Below are positions 1 to 10,824 of a stretch of 64,000 nt of DNA, piece by piece. Below the pieces are notes generated by a model. That model was given only the letters and a program-made list of their open reading frames with translations. It had not been told where the DNA came from and did not search any database. Positions within the stretch are counted from its first letter, which is position 1, and each line of letters opens with the position of its first letter. Made by a program: the position numbers and the translations under genes. The stretch lies in NCBI GenBank assembly GCA_010093485.1, contig MU001509.1, positions 94,824 through 158,823 on the forward strand. The letters are read 5' to 3'. The DNA is from Karstenula rhodostoma CBS 690.94. Taxonomy: Eukaryota > Ascomycota > Dothideomycetes > Pleosporales > Didymosphaeriaceae.

Positions 1-762
1 CACACCTGCCTTCATGGTACCGATGTGTTGCTCAGCGGACTGGATCAGATTGGCACCTGCAACGATAGCAGCGTCGCATTCGTAGTTTTCAAGGGCGACG
101 CAAGCGACGTGAAGGCAGTATAGCGAGGAGGAGCAGGCCGTGTCGACGACCAGACTGGGACCCTTCAAGTTGTACACGTGACTAATACGGTTTCCAAGGA
201 TAGACGTGCCCATTCCGGTCGAATTATATCGGGTGAGGTAATCCGCATCGCGACTCTGCATGATCAAATAGTCAAAAGTGAAGTTGCCGACGTAGACACC
301 GGTGTTGGAGCCGGACGCCGCATCAAGCGGAACACCAGCACTCTCGAGGCACTCATAGACGACTTCGAGCAGCTTACGCTGTTGCGGGTCCATGTACGTA
401 GCCTCCAAGTTGTTGATGCCGAAGAAGGTATTTTCGAATTCACGGGTGTCCTCATTCAGGAAGTATCCCCCCTTGGTGATGACGCTACCAGCACGATCAT
501 TGCCTTGCGGATGGTAGAAGCCGTCAACGTTGAAGCGGGAAGCGGGAACAGGGCAGTTTCCAGTCCGAGCATTGGCAATGAGGTCCCAAAGTTTGGCCGG
601 TGAGGTTGAGTCACCTGGCAACCGACATGCTAGTGATGGTCAGGATCAAAATCGGATGCAGGAAGAGCATCACATACCCAATCCACAGATGGCAATGGGC
701 TCCTTCTCGGAGGCAGGGCCAGAGCTCTGGTTAGAGGAATCGGTCAGTCTAATCGGAGCCAT
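1..762 (-). CDS. Polyketide synthase, highly reducing type, N-terminal fragment (runs off left edge)
   Basis: Builds a polyketide chain by repeated condensation; only the start of the ketosynthase (KS) is in the window. The start is ATG at 762. Exon 1 is 762-678, a 48-nt intron (GTATGT...CTAG) spans 677-630, and exon 2 runs from 629 off the left edge, about 238 residues in all. After a short leader with EPIAICGLACRLPGD come YMDPQQRKLLEVVYE and the KS active-site block VDTACSSSL with the nucleophile Cys, then GANLIQSAEQHIGTMKAG. The last block is typical of fungal reducing PKSs, but the later domains (AT, DH, ER, KR, ACP) are unseen, so 'reducing' is inference. The gene is divergent from the reductase at 1201 across 438 bp, which suggests shared control. 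A type I PKS is nearly certain. Confidence 0.93.
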
Positions 763-1200
763 TTCGATGGGATGGCGGCTTTGGAGGGATGGGGAAGTGA
801 CGATGACTGAAGTTGAGGCAGTGTCGTTACGTTCCGAGATCAGATTAGACGAAGTCCTCGTGGCATGGGAATGACCAACGTTGAGGATGAGAGGATGGAA
901 GACGAATTTGTTGTCGAGGAAGCTGGTTTATACGCAACAAAACCACTCGAGTTTGTTGAGGCTTCCCGACTTTGGCAGTGGACGTGCAGGAGAGGTACAA
1001 CCCCGACAAATGCCGGTGTCGGGCACTGGGCTGTGCATCGCCGACTCCAAGAAAGAAAAGTGACGTCGAATTCCCGGAGGCATGATCAAGAAGCCAATGG
1101 GGGTTTTCACGTAAAGGTGACGGTGGAAAGTGCATAGTTATAGTGTTGTGCATCTCGAAGAAGGCAGAGCTCTAGAACAAAGACGATTCGAACCGTTCCA
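763..1200. promoter_or_regulatory. Shared intergenic region between PKS and SDR
   Basis: This 438-bp gap separates two divergent gene starts (PKS at 762 leftward, SDR at 1201 rightward). Short reading frames here resemble no known protein. It probably carries both promoters; I cannot name a regulator site with confidence. Confidence 0.5.
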
Positions 1201-2350
1201 ATGGCTGCACGCAGTCCCTCCGTTCTGATCACTGGGTAGGCGACAGCAGTCTTTTTTCGGCATGGACTAACCGTTAGACAGTTGCGGTCAAGGAGGCATC
1301 GGGCATGCGCTTGCGAATGAGTTCAAGGCCAAAGGCTTCACGGTGATCACAACGCTCTTGGCGCACGAAGACCAGAAGCACCTTGTCGAGGCAGGCATCC
1401 ACGCGTTCGTGGCTGACGTGACAAAGGATGAGGACTTGGAGCTGTTGCGGAAACAGGTCACGGAATTGACAGACGGGCGGCTGGATGTGCTCGTCAACAA
1501 CGCGTGAGTAAATTTGGGCGGAGCGGGCAGGTGGTGGAGTTGTGGTGAGCAAAAGCCGATGACGCTGACAGGGGTGTGTGTTACACCATGACGGCAATCG
1601 ACCACGACGTGAAGCAGGTCGAGAAGATGTTCGCGGTCAACGTGTTTGGACCGATGAGGATGGTTGTGCACTTTCACCGGCTGCTGGTGGCGGCAGGCGG
1701 CAAGGTGGTCAACATTGGCAGCGTCGGCGGCATCGTGCCCTACGTCTACGGCGCGTCCTACAACGCGAGCAAAGCGGCACTGCACCACTGGGGCAACACG
1801 TTGCGGGTGGAGTTGAAGCCGCTGGGGTAGGTCTGCCGGAGGCGTCGACGGGATGGATGGTGCACGACTGACGCGGGTGCAGGGTCGACGTGGTGAACAT
1901 CATTTCGGGCGAGGTGGCAACCAACATCCTGCGGCACGACCGTGGGCGCAAGCTGCCAGAGGGATCGCTCTACACGGTGTTAGCAGCCGAGTTTGGGGGC
2001 CATGTGGATCGCACGCCAAGTAAGTCTTTTAACGGGCAATGGTGGGCAACGCATACGCACAGGACAGGCGGACGAAAGGGGGAAGGAAGAAGGAAGAAGG
2101 AAGAAGGAAGGACTGCGCGGCTGACGTCTTGGCAGATACAACGAGCCCTGCAGATTATGCGGCGGCCGTGGTGGGCGAGGTGAGTAAGCGCCGGCCGAAG
2201 GCGTGGTTCTGGACGGGCGCAACGACGTCGATTGTGCGCTGGGGGGACATGTTGCTGCCACGGACGTACTGGGATGGCCTCTTCACGAAGTGGTTCAATC
2301 TGGACAAGGTGAAGGCGGCAGCCGACGAGGCGCGGGTGCGGGTGAACTAG
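1201..2350 (+). CDS. Short-chain dehydrogenase/reductase, AYR1-like (1-acyl-DHAP reductase type)
   Basis: Predicted NADPH-dependent reductase of 287 residues. Exons are 1201-1235, 1282-1503, 1572-1826, 1883-2019 and 2136-2350; all junctions keep frame and have GT...AG ends. The cofactor motif is TGCGQGGIG at residues 11-19, NNAG lies near 83-86, and the catalytic residues are Ser136, Tyr149 and Lys153 (YNASK). The TGC..GGIG form and the C-terminal part (WFWTGATTSIVRW, then a hydrophobic patch) match the AYR1-like branch that often sits in fungal metabolite clusters. Intron 4 (2020-2135) contains a purine-rich GGAAGAA run of about 45 nt. Position next to the PKS suggests it reduces a carbonyl of the polyketide or its product. 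The exact substrate is unknown. Confidence 0.9.
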
Positions 2351-2939
2351 AGCGATGTGGCCTTGGCAAGTCACATGACCTCCCCGCTCCGCTCGACTTG
2401 GCGTAGCCCCATACAATAGTGCATGTTATAGTCACCACCCAGTGTGGTTTTCTGAGTGTTGGCACGGACCACGTAGTAGGGGGCATATTACTTGTAAAAG
2501 ACCACTCGAAGACTCTGCGAACCTTGACGAACAAGTCTCCCGAGCCATATGCCTGACTGTAGCCGTCACTTGCAGCGTGTGTCCCTGACAATGCGGATGC
2601 CGATCAAAACCTTGACATGTAAAGGCCAGGCTCCTTCCCGCGCCACTGCCGCCCAAGCACTCGCACGCCAGCAGCTCCTCACCATCCGATGGTCGGACCC
2701 GACTGCACATTGCATCCTGTTGCTGGAGCGTTGCTGATCGCTCCCCGTACTCGGTCGCCGTCCGCCGCTGGGCAGTGCATTGTACGTGTCTTAAAGAAGC
2801 TTCAAGTTCAGATCATATGTCTTATGCACCTTGGCCTGGATACATGCTACCTACCCCCTCCCGAGAACGCCACCCAGAACACTGCAGCCGCCCCTCTCAG
2901 CATCCTTTACTCGACGCCCATCTCCCCACGCCAGCGGCA
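2351..2939. other. Intergenic, no gene seen
   Basis: 589 bp between the SDR stop and the regulator start. Only short unconvincing frames; probably terminator of the first gene and promoter of the second. Confidence 0.5.
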
Positions 2940-4067
2940 ATGTCAGACTCGCCCCTCATGCTAGACGGAAAAGTCCTTAGATTACGCGCATCTTGCGATT
3001 CCTGCAATGAGAGCAAGGTCCGCTGTAGTCAGTCAAAACCCACCTGCTCTCGGTGCCAGAAGCAGGGCACCACGTGCATATACGGCCTTTCTCGGCGCAG
3101 CCATCGCTCTGCGCCTCGGATAGGTGCGACAAGCATGCCGCTTCTGCCGCAACACTACCAAATGGTAAATTCTCCCATCCAATCAAACCATGCAGCCGCT
3201 CAGACCCTCCCTTTGTAGAACACATGCACTGGAGCCCACAGCACAGACGCATATGATCAATTGGACAGCTTCTCTGCTTTTTTGGCAATGCCGCCTCCTT
3301 TTCCAGCCTCCCCTATACCTACCAACTTTGCCGCATCGGGGTGGAATACGCCATCAGACTCGGATTCCGATTCGTTCCAGACGCCGTCATGTACACTCGA
3401 TGCATTTCCAGCCTCGGATTTCGACTTCGATCTAAACATGGCCTTGGACTCGAGCTTGGATGACTTTGGTCTTCGCTCGCCCAGCCTCTCCTGTCAGGAC
3501 TTCCCCCAGGTCCCCTTCACGTCCAAAGCAAAGTGCGCCTGTGTGTCCCGTGCCACCACCGAGCTCATGTCAACAGTGGCGCTCTCCAATCACGAAGCCA
3601 GCTCCATCGACCTCCAGCTCTCCTCGATAAAACGTGCAATTGCAGTCTCTCACGACTGTATAAATTGTGACCAACAGTGCAGCAAGCAAGAGTTGACTGT
3701 GTTGACCATTACGCTACTGCTGGGCCGCATCATCCAAGGGTTCGACGCCGCGTTGGCGCACAAAGAGTCGCCCACAAACCGATGCGACCCGGACCAATCT
3801 TATGCAATGAGCTCCAGCGCTTCGCCTCATCTCACATGGGGCACGCTGTCCATAGAAGGAGACGAAGAGCTGCAGCTAAAGCGACGTCTACTTTTGATCC
3901 ATCTCCAAAAGCTCGAGGGCGTGCTGAGACAACTAAGCGATTCGGTCAAGGAGCTCAGGAGCAGGACTGATACCAACAACTCGGCATACGTCATCGCCTG
4001 CGAGTGCATACACATGTGGTTGGATCAGCGGGCTCAGGCGGTCAAACGGAACTTGTTATTAGAGTAG
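2940..4067 (+). CDS. Zn2Cys6 transcription factor with AflR-type C-terminal domain
   Basis: Predicted pathway-specific activator in the nucleus, 357 residues. Exon 1 is 2940-3164, an intron (GTAAAT...TTTGTAG) spans 3165-3218, and exon 2 is 3219-4067. The binuclear zinc cluster uses Cys19, 22, 29, 36, 39 and 46 with spacing CX2CX6CX6CX2CX6C. A basic linker (SRRSHRSAP) follows. The second exon has the hydrophobic helices and scattered Cys residues of the AflR regulatory domain (KCACVSRATTELMSTVALSN; CINCDQQCSKQELTVLTITL). AflR-family proteins control polyketide clusters such as aflatoxin, so this gene probably controls the PKS and tailoring genes around it. I chose ATG 2940 because it is the first Met close to the zinc cluster; the open frame extends further upstream without similarity. 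Confidence 0.9.
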
Positions 4068-4704
4068 TCTTGTATAGTAACGCAAATGTTTAAACCTGCT
4101 TGTAGCATCATGGCACGACCAGCTAAAACAACCTCACTTAGAAGCGAAAGTCAAAATGCAAATAAGCGCTTTTGAAGTAGCATATAGGGATCCCGGGGCC
4201 GTGGAAGATAATAGAGATATAACCGGGGGGTACCTATACGGCGCCCGTAAAGAGGAAACGGTATGGCGGTACTCAGTAAGTAAATTCTATCTGGGCAGAA
4301 ATAAAAACAAAGAGATAGAGTTATTCTGTGGGGTACAAAGTTGGTCAGAAATATATACAGTCACTTATAGATAAACTATAGCTCTAGGACTATTATTATT
4401 TTAACTATTTTCATGCTACTAAAGCCCTATAGAATAGAATAGAAAATCATAGGGCGAACGGCTTGTAAGAGAAACATGAGTTACAGGCGGAGTATACAAA
4501 TCGAGGAGGGAGGTGCTACGGTCTCTCACTCACCACAACTGTTGAAGTGAGGTGCACATGTAGGGGTATTGAATTTTCATTCAGCCAGCGGTGGCATTAT
4601 CTTTATACGATAAGCGAGTTAATGCAACAACGACGCTTGTTGACCGTCTACCAATCCTTTGCGGCAAAACGTCAAACCCGCATCTAGGTATGCACCCAGG
4701 CTAT
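4068..4704. other. AT-rich intergenic, no gene seen
   Basis: 637 bp between the convergent ends of the regulator and the cupin gene. A 72-residue frame at 4156-4374 has no recognisable features. The sequence around 4380-4450 is markedly AT-rich. Confidence 0.5.
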
Positions 4705-5442
4705 CTACGGCTGGGCACCCTGGCCCAATCCTGCATACTCGCCCTCCAGATCGCCCAAGTCTTCTCCCAGCGCATGCTCACCAACCTTCAACGGCGTGAT
4801 GTCAAGCAGAACAAACAGCATGCGGCCGCTCTTTTGCTGGTCGACGTTCCTCCACTTGTGCATGGCTCCGCGGTTCACGCCTACGCTGGTCAGCCTCCCA
4901 TGTCAACACTCTCGCGCAGGCAGCTACCCACTCATGTCTCCAGGATACATAATCTTGCTCTCGCCACTGTCCAGGGTGAACTCGAAGGTGCCCTCGACGA
5001 CAATGCCGTAGTCGATCGATGCCGCGCGGTGAAACGGCGACTCGATGCCCGGCGCGAAATCAATCAGCCGCGCAACGCTGCCGTTGGCAATGTGAATCCC
5101 GGGCTATCATCATCATCGTCAGCAGCTACCTCCCTTCTCCATCCCGCAGGCATCTATCTCGCCAGCCAACAAACATACCTCGTTGTCCCGCGCGTAGAAC
5201 AGATCCTTGTCCCCGTTCAAGTCCACGGGGTTGCCCTCGGTCGTGTAGATGATGTTGGACACGGCGTTTCCGTTGACCATGAGGCGGTGGTGCGCACCAT
5301 CATCATCGTTGACAAAGACACCCTCGCCCTTGGTGTTGTGCCCCGTGACGAACCGGCGCGCGTGGCGGAGGTCGTCGGCGGGGAACTTGCTGATCGGGCC
5401 GGGGCCGTACACAGGGCCCGGGGCGGCTTTTGGTGGTGACAT
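4705..5442 (-). CDS. Cupin-domain protein
   Basis: Small beta-barrel protein of 203 residues. Exons on the minus strand are 5442-5179, 5103-4932 and 4880-4705; introns of 75 and 51 nt have GTATGT and GTGGGT donors. The cupin core reads [20 protein letters not shown], followed by [16 protein letters not shown] and RGAMHKWRN, that is, metal-ligand-type His/Glu positions in the usual order. The N-terminal half (residues 1-88) has a conserved-looking RRFVTGHN...[12 protein letters not shown] segment found in fungal cupins of this size. Such proteins can be dioxygenases, isomerases or cyclases, and cluster members often act on polyketide intermediates. No specific reaction can be assigned. A 282-residue frame on the other strand over the same bases is a shadow. 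Confidence 0.87.
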
Positions 5443-6355
5443 GTTGCAATGGATGCTGTAGGTAGTAGAAGCTACCGGAGTGTTTGGTTATGGTCTGATA
5501 AACAAGTGTCTTTTATGTTTCTATGCGGGTACTTTTTAAGTATCGTGGTGGATGCGTGTTTGCATTATGTGACGCGCATACTGCTACGGGGACCCCACAA
5601 GACTACATCGCCCGTGTGAGTGCCCGAGCACGCGAGCCACATTGTATGGCAACCGTCTACCATCAAAGATGCAGTGAGCGATTCTTCGTGAACTGATCTC
5701 CGGTCATATGTCGGTGATTCGGGCAGGTCGGGAAGTCGGGCATACAGTGCAGGGGTCATTTCAACCCTGCATGTGTACGGCTCGGAGGCTTGGCGCCGGA
5801 CTAGGGCGGGAGGATTGGAGGGTTTGCAACGTCGAAGATTATAGGAGCGGTTGCTAACATTGCCAACATCAGTCCAGGGCAAGATTAAGCACGGCAACCT
5901 TCACTATGCACGCAATTCTGCGCCGTGTCAGCCAATTTCAAGCTTTTGCTAGTACGCCTGGAAAGTTGGAAATGTGTTGGTTCGAAGCGGTCGGATCTTG
6001 GCATCGGAATCCTTCGTTGTCTCGTGCGGGATGATCTACTGTATGCTGCAACCCCAACGCAAACGGTTAGCTCGGTTGTTTACACTATCACAATCTATCG
6101 TTCTCACGTCAGCAATGGAAGCGAAAAAGAGATCGTACTTTCTTGATCTGGCTGTGACTATACATGTCGATTGGATAGCGGATCTGAAAACTCAATGCAA
6201 AGTGCGCAACGAGTTTTTGTAAAAGATAAAAGGTGCTATCACGTCCAACGCAACCCCTCCTGGCACAAGATTCTAGCGACGCGCATAGTAAACCCTCAAT
6301 CCAGCTAGGGGTAATTATTAAATTTCTAAGGTTGACCGAGGATCTCTACTGTAGG
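5443..6355. other. Intergenic, no gene seen
   Basis: 913 bp upstream of the cupin gene and downstream of the second SDR. Frames of up to 110 codons show no family motif, plausible splice structure or start context. I see no repeat. Confidence 0.5.
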
Positions 6356-7249
6356 CTAAGACGACTGGAGCTGTAGCAACGTCCCGCCATCCACAATCCA
6401 ACCAACACCCGTAACATAGCTCGCAAGCGGACTCGACATGAAGACGATAACATCAGCCACTTCCTCTACCTTTGCGATGCGCCCCATCGGGATGACCTTC
6501 TGCATCATCTGCTCCAGCTCCTTGTTACCCGCGACTGCCGCCTCAACCATTGGGGTTTCTACCCAGCTAGGACATATCGCGTTGACGCGGACGCCATGCT
6601 TTGCGAGATCCAATGCCGCGTTCTTCGTCAGGCCCAGAACTGCGTACTTGCTCGTAGTGTACTGTGTCAAGTCGGGTGTCGCCATGTAGCTGCTGCACGA
6701 TGCGAGGTTGATGATCACGCCGCGGCCTATGTCGCGTGTGCGCCCTCGCGTTGTGGCCTGCTGGCTGTCCTGCGCGATCATGGCGGTGGAAACGGCCTTC
6801 ATAGAGTTCACGGTTCCCATGACGTTGATCCTCCAGAAGCGGTTCATTTCGTCGATATCGACGTTTTGAATAGATGCCGGCTTCTGCACGCCAATACCGG
6901 CACTGTTGATGCTGTAGTCTATACGACCGAATTCTTTTACTGCGGTTTCTACCATGGAATTGACGCTGCTGGGATCCGAAACGTCTACGGCCAGAGCAAG
7001 TGTGCGGAAGCTGGGATTAGTGGCCAGTTTCTCGCTTTCGCGAGCAGTGTTTTCGGCGGAGCTGTAGTTGAGGTCCGCCGTTATGAGAGCTCGCGCTCCA
7101 TAGGCGGCGTATGCAATCGCGACTTCCCGGCCGATGCCGCTACCTTCGTTCAGTGATCGTTAGTAACAGCTCAGTTGGGTTGGAACGACAGCGGAGATGT
7201 ACGTACCTGCTCCAGTCACAAGTGCCACACCATCGATAAGTAAGGCCAT
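6356..7249 (-). CDS. Short-chain dehydrogenase/reductase, classical type
   Basis: NAD(P)-dependent oxidoreductase of 276 residues. Exon 1 is 7249-7207 and exon 2 is 7143-6356; the 63-nt intron interrupts the dinucleotide-binding motif codon GG|T. TGAGSGIG is at residues 12-19. Downstream are the NSAG motif, the Ser of NLASCSSY and the active-site YTTSKYAV. The C-terminus (SYVTGVGWIVDGG) is the usual classical-SDR ending. It is divergent from the P450 start at 7546 with only 296 bp between, so the two probably share a promoter. It likely oxidises or reduces an alcohol/ketone in the PKS-derived product. Substrate unknown. Confidence 0.92.
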
Positions 7250-7545
7250 CTTTCCAAAAGTCGACTTGCGTTGATAGCGGAGACAAAAGTTGGCAGTATT
7301 TCCACTTAACTTTGCTCCTCCGTTCTATTACCTGATAATACACCTGATAATACACCTGTTTTATTATCAATCACCGGATGATAGTCATTGCCGAATGACT
7401 GTCGGTGAATCGGTCATGACTGCAGATGTTCGGAGTGCGATGATTGCAAGAGCCCTAGCACGCCAAGTGATTCCACTTCAAAGACGTACAAACACTTCCG
7501 ACGCCCCCATCGCGTATTCTGGACTCATACCACGGGCCATTCACC

Positions 7546-9356
7546 ATGGCGCAATTTATCTCTGCGGCAGATATCACCGCTAGTAGCGTCCTCAAGACGT
7601 TCGCTTCCTGCTTTCTGGTGTACTATGTTACCAGCGTTGTCTACACTCGCTACTTTCATGCTCTAAGTGCATTTCCTGGCCCGTTTTGGGCGTCAATTTC
7701 CAACTTCTGGAAACTATGGATTTTGTCTACGAAGCAATCGCACACTCGAGCTATCGATTACCACAAAGCATATGGTCTGATTCATCATGTTATGTTCATG
7801 CTGCACACACATGGCTAAGGGATCCGCAGGCCCCGTCGTTCGCGTCGCCCCGAACATGCTGGTGTTTAACGACCCTAAGCTCGTTCCCATCGTTTACCAC
7901 CGCAACGCCGATAAATCCGACTTCTACAGTCCTGGTGTTCTAGGCCGTCTTCGCCCACCGTTCCAGACACAAGACCACAAGGAGCATGCCGCCAAGCGCA
8001 AGCGCATAGCTGCGTCGTTCCAAATCTCGAGTCTTCGAAGGATAGAAACGGATGTCAACGAGACTATTGAAGAGCTATTCACCCAATGGGAGAAAAGATT
8101 CGTCAACACTGGCAAGCCTCTCGATATCTCTGACTGGATCAAGTGAGCTTCCTCATGCGTACCTTTATCATTGACTAACGCATTGTCGTGCAGATGGTTC
8201 GTGTACGACACAATCTCAGCCATGGCGTTCGGAAAGAAGGTTGGCTTCGTCGAGCAGGGCAGAGATATCGAGACATTGATTAAGAAGTTCCACGACATGG
8301 CGCCTATGGCTGGAATCGTCGCTGCCATCCCCAACTGGATGAACCCGCTCCTTAACGCGCCGATTCTTGGAGATTGGCTCATGCCTAGTCCCGGTGATGG
8401 AACAGGAACTGGACAAATCATGAAGGTGGGCTATTCACCCAGTCATTTGGAGAAACATACCAACACATGCAGTATCGAGACGACATGCTGCGATCCCGTT
8501 TCGCCGATCGCCACGCCAATGTGCACGGCGATTTCCTAGACAAGTGCGCTTTGCATAATGCAATAGGTCCCGTTCTCAACACTAACACATTTCCAGCCTT
8601 ATGAATGCCAAAAATGCAGACGGAACGTATCTGACCGAAGATGAGATCAAAGTCGAATGCTTCGTCCTGATGGTTGCCGGCCCAGACACCACCGCCGCCT
8701 TCATCGGCCCTTTCGTGAACTACATCATTCAGAATCCCAAGGTGCACGCCCGTCTCCGTCGCGAAATTCAAGAGGCCGAACTCGCAGGTGCGCTTTCCCC
8801 AGGTGTTGTCAAACACGAAGAAGCCAAGAAGCTGCCTTTCTTCATGGCCTGCGTCCAAGAAACACTGCGATTCAGCCCATCGACGCCTGTAGCTCTTCCC
8901 CGTATAGTCTCCCCCGGCGGTCTTAAGATTGAAGGTAAGTACGTCCCCGAAGGCATCGAAATGGCCGCAAACCCCTACGTGATTCATCGCGACAAGGGCG
9001 TCTATGGCGAAGATGCCTTCGAATACAACCCTGAGCGGTGGTTGCAAAGTGAAGAACGGTCGCGCGAGATGAGCAAGTACCTCATGAGCTGGGGCTATGG
9101 CGCGAGACAGTGTCTCGGCAAGAATGTCGCTGAGCTGATGACGCAGAAACTGTGTCTTGAGGTGAGTTGTCTTGCGTTCACAGGCGCGGATTCTTCGCAA
9201 GCTAATCGCCCTACCTAGCTGTTCCGACGGTATGAGTTCAAAAGTGTGACGCCCGAGCAGCCATGGAAATCGAAGAACTTGGCACTCATGATCTACTGGG
9301 ATCAACTGGTCACGCTGGAGCCAGCTCAGAGATTGCCTCCAGCTGCGGCTCCGTAA
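7546..9356 (+). CDS. Cytochrome P450 monooxygenase
   Basis: Membrane-anchored haem monooxygenase of 515 residues, a normal length. Exons are 7546-7774, 7830-8142, 8194-8425, 8473-8543, 8597-9161 and 9219-9356. An N-terminal hydrophobic anchor (about residues 12-35) is followed by FPGPFWA. The I-helix oxygen-binding motif is AGPDTT, the K-helix is ETLR, and NPERW follows. The haem loop is WGYGARQCLGK with the ligand Cys; the usual first Phe of FxxGxRxCxG is Trp here. Introns are 47-57 nt. A 340-codon frame on the opposite strand is a shadow. It lies in the PKS cluster and probably hydroxylates or otherwise oxidises the product. Confidence 0.93.
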
Positions 9357-10824
9357 AGCTTGAGATTCAGGGAAAATTGTCGCGGCACGTGAGTGGTTTT
9401 GGGCGGGCTTTGTATCTACAACGGTCATACCTGTGCGCATTGTATCTAATGATCGTAGATATTTTTCGTTAGGTTTTCTTTTATACGTCTTGGGCAGCGC
9501 TATAGGAGATGAATATTATTCAACGAGAGTTCTTGAAGAATCGCGGAGCTAGACAAGGTATCGCGAAGCTGAAAAGGTTGTGCAAGAGCTGTCAGGATCT
9601 TCGCTCGAAGTGCGATACTTTCACTTGTAGTATCGCAAACGTTGTTGTAACAGCTTGATGATCACGAAGCAACGACCGTGAAGGATTAATTTCTGCTCTC
9701 GCAGTTGTGATGCTCGCGCATACTCCCGCTTCTATCAGGTTCGGTACCCAAGCGCACTTATTCACCTGACTCCCCCTTCTATTTATCGCAAACGTTGTTG
9801 TATCAACTTGATGATCATAAAGCAACTAATGTGAATAATCGAATTCTCCTCCCGTTTTTCTTGTGTTGAACTTTCCGATCAAAGCTGAAGCTCGCAATCA
9901 ACAACTGAAATGATGTTGTAACTCGCGTCGTCGGTTTTCGCCCCCACTAGCTTGGTACACTAGCGTTCACCTACGGAATCAGCTACCTAATGATTAATCA
10001 CCGACGCATAATCCCCCTCCTCGACGCGAGCGCGTCTCCATGCGAAAATAACAGCACCGTAACTCACCACCACTAGCTAGGCCTCGGTGGTTGCTTTTTC
10101 CGCTACCCTAAACACTGCAAGACCTGTCTACAAAGCTTGAGCAATAGCTATAATCGCATACTTCTGGAAGAAAATGATGTGTAACGACACACGACATGTC
10201 CGGAGGTGCTGAATCTCAGTCTTTCCGTTCCTGGACTAAGGTCACCGAGAACGCACGGGCCGATCCTTCCCGGTCATCACATTCCTACGCCACCATCAGT
10301 TCGACATATGCTTTATTTTTGATGCTGCGTTTATTCTGTAATAAATCACTTTTATTTTGATTACCGTACGAGGTACGTGTTTCAAATAAATGACACGAGA
10401 CGAAACCTGACCCGAAATGGTCATTGATGCAGTTTTGCTGTCGATTTTGCGCTTGATTACGCCTACAACCATCAATCTCGTATAGATGCATGTCCACGTA
10501 GGATTAATTGATGACTTAAGTCTCGCTACTGAACACATTCTTGCCGAAAAGTCTCGTTTGTACGCGCCATATCTGACAATGATGGTTCGACTTTGTTATA
10601 CAACACCCGAGTTCCCGGGAACGTGGCGCATAATCACCGTGTTACCGAGAGAATGAAAACAAATGCGGGAATCTACCAAGCACAGGCCCTTCATTGGGTC
10701 CCAGTATATATATTAATATATCCTGCATATCTGGGGACTCAGCACGCATATCTGGGAACTCAACTTCCGTCTCATTGGAACTTTCAACACTCTAACTTTG
10801 GTACCTTGCAGAAAGTTCTTGGCC
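9357..10824. other. Long intergenic region with short repeats and AT-rich patches
   Basis: 1.47 kb without a convincing gene. It contains a diverged direct repeat (9631 and 9784, listed separately), a second short repeat of GCATATCTGGG at about 10726 and 10747, and a TATATATTAATATAT tract near 10702, about 120 bp before the next start, which could serve as a TATA element. A frame near 10195 (MSGGAESQSF...) has no match I can name and is soon interrupted. Confidence 0.5.
9631..9834. repeat. Diverged direct repeat, two copies 153 bp apart
   Basis: The segment TATCGCAAACGTTGTTGTA at 9631 recurs at 9784, followed in both by (C)A(A/G)CTTGATGATCA(C/T)(G/A)AAGCAAC. The roughly 50-bp copies differ mainly by C/T and G/A changes. 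This may be the remains of a mobile element or a local duplication altered by RIP-like mutation. Confidence 0.6.

Noticed and set aside
4591..5439. 282-codon plus-strand open frame
   Set aside because: It lies opposite the cupin gene and has no family features, while the cupin model has clear motifs and introns.
8418..9440. 340-codon minus-strand open frame
   Set aside because: It is antisense to the well-supported P450 exons and has no domain; a shadow frame.
10195..10310. Possible retroelement Gag-like frame beginning MSGGAESQSF
   Set aside because: Too short and interrupted soon after; no zinc knuckle, LTR or target duplication seen.
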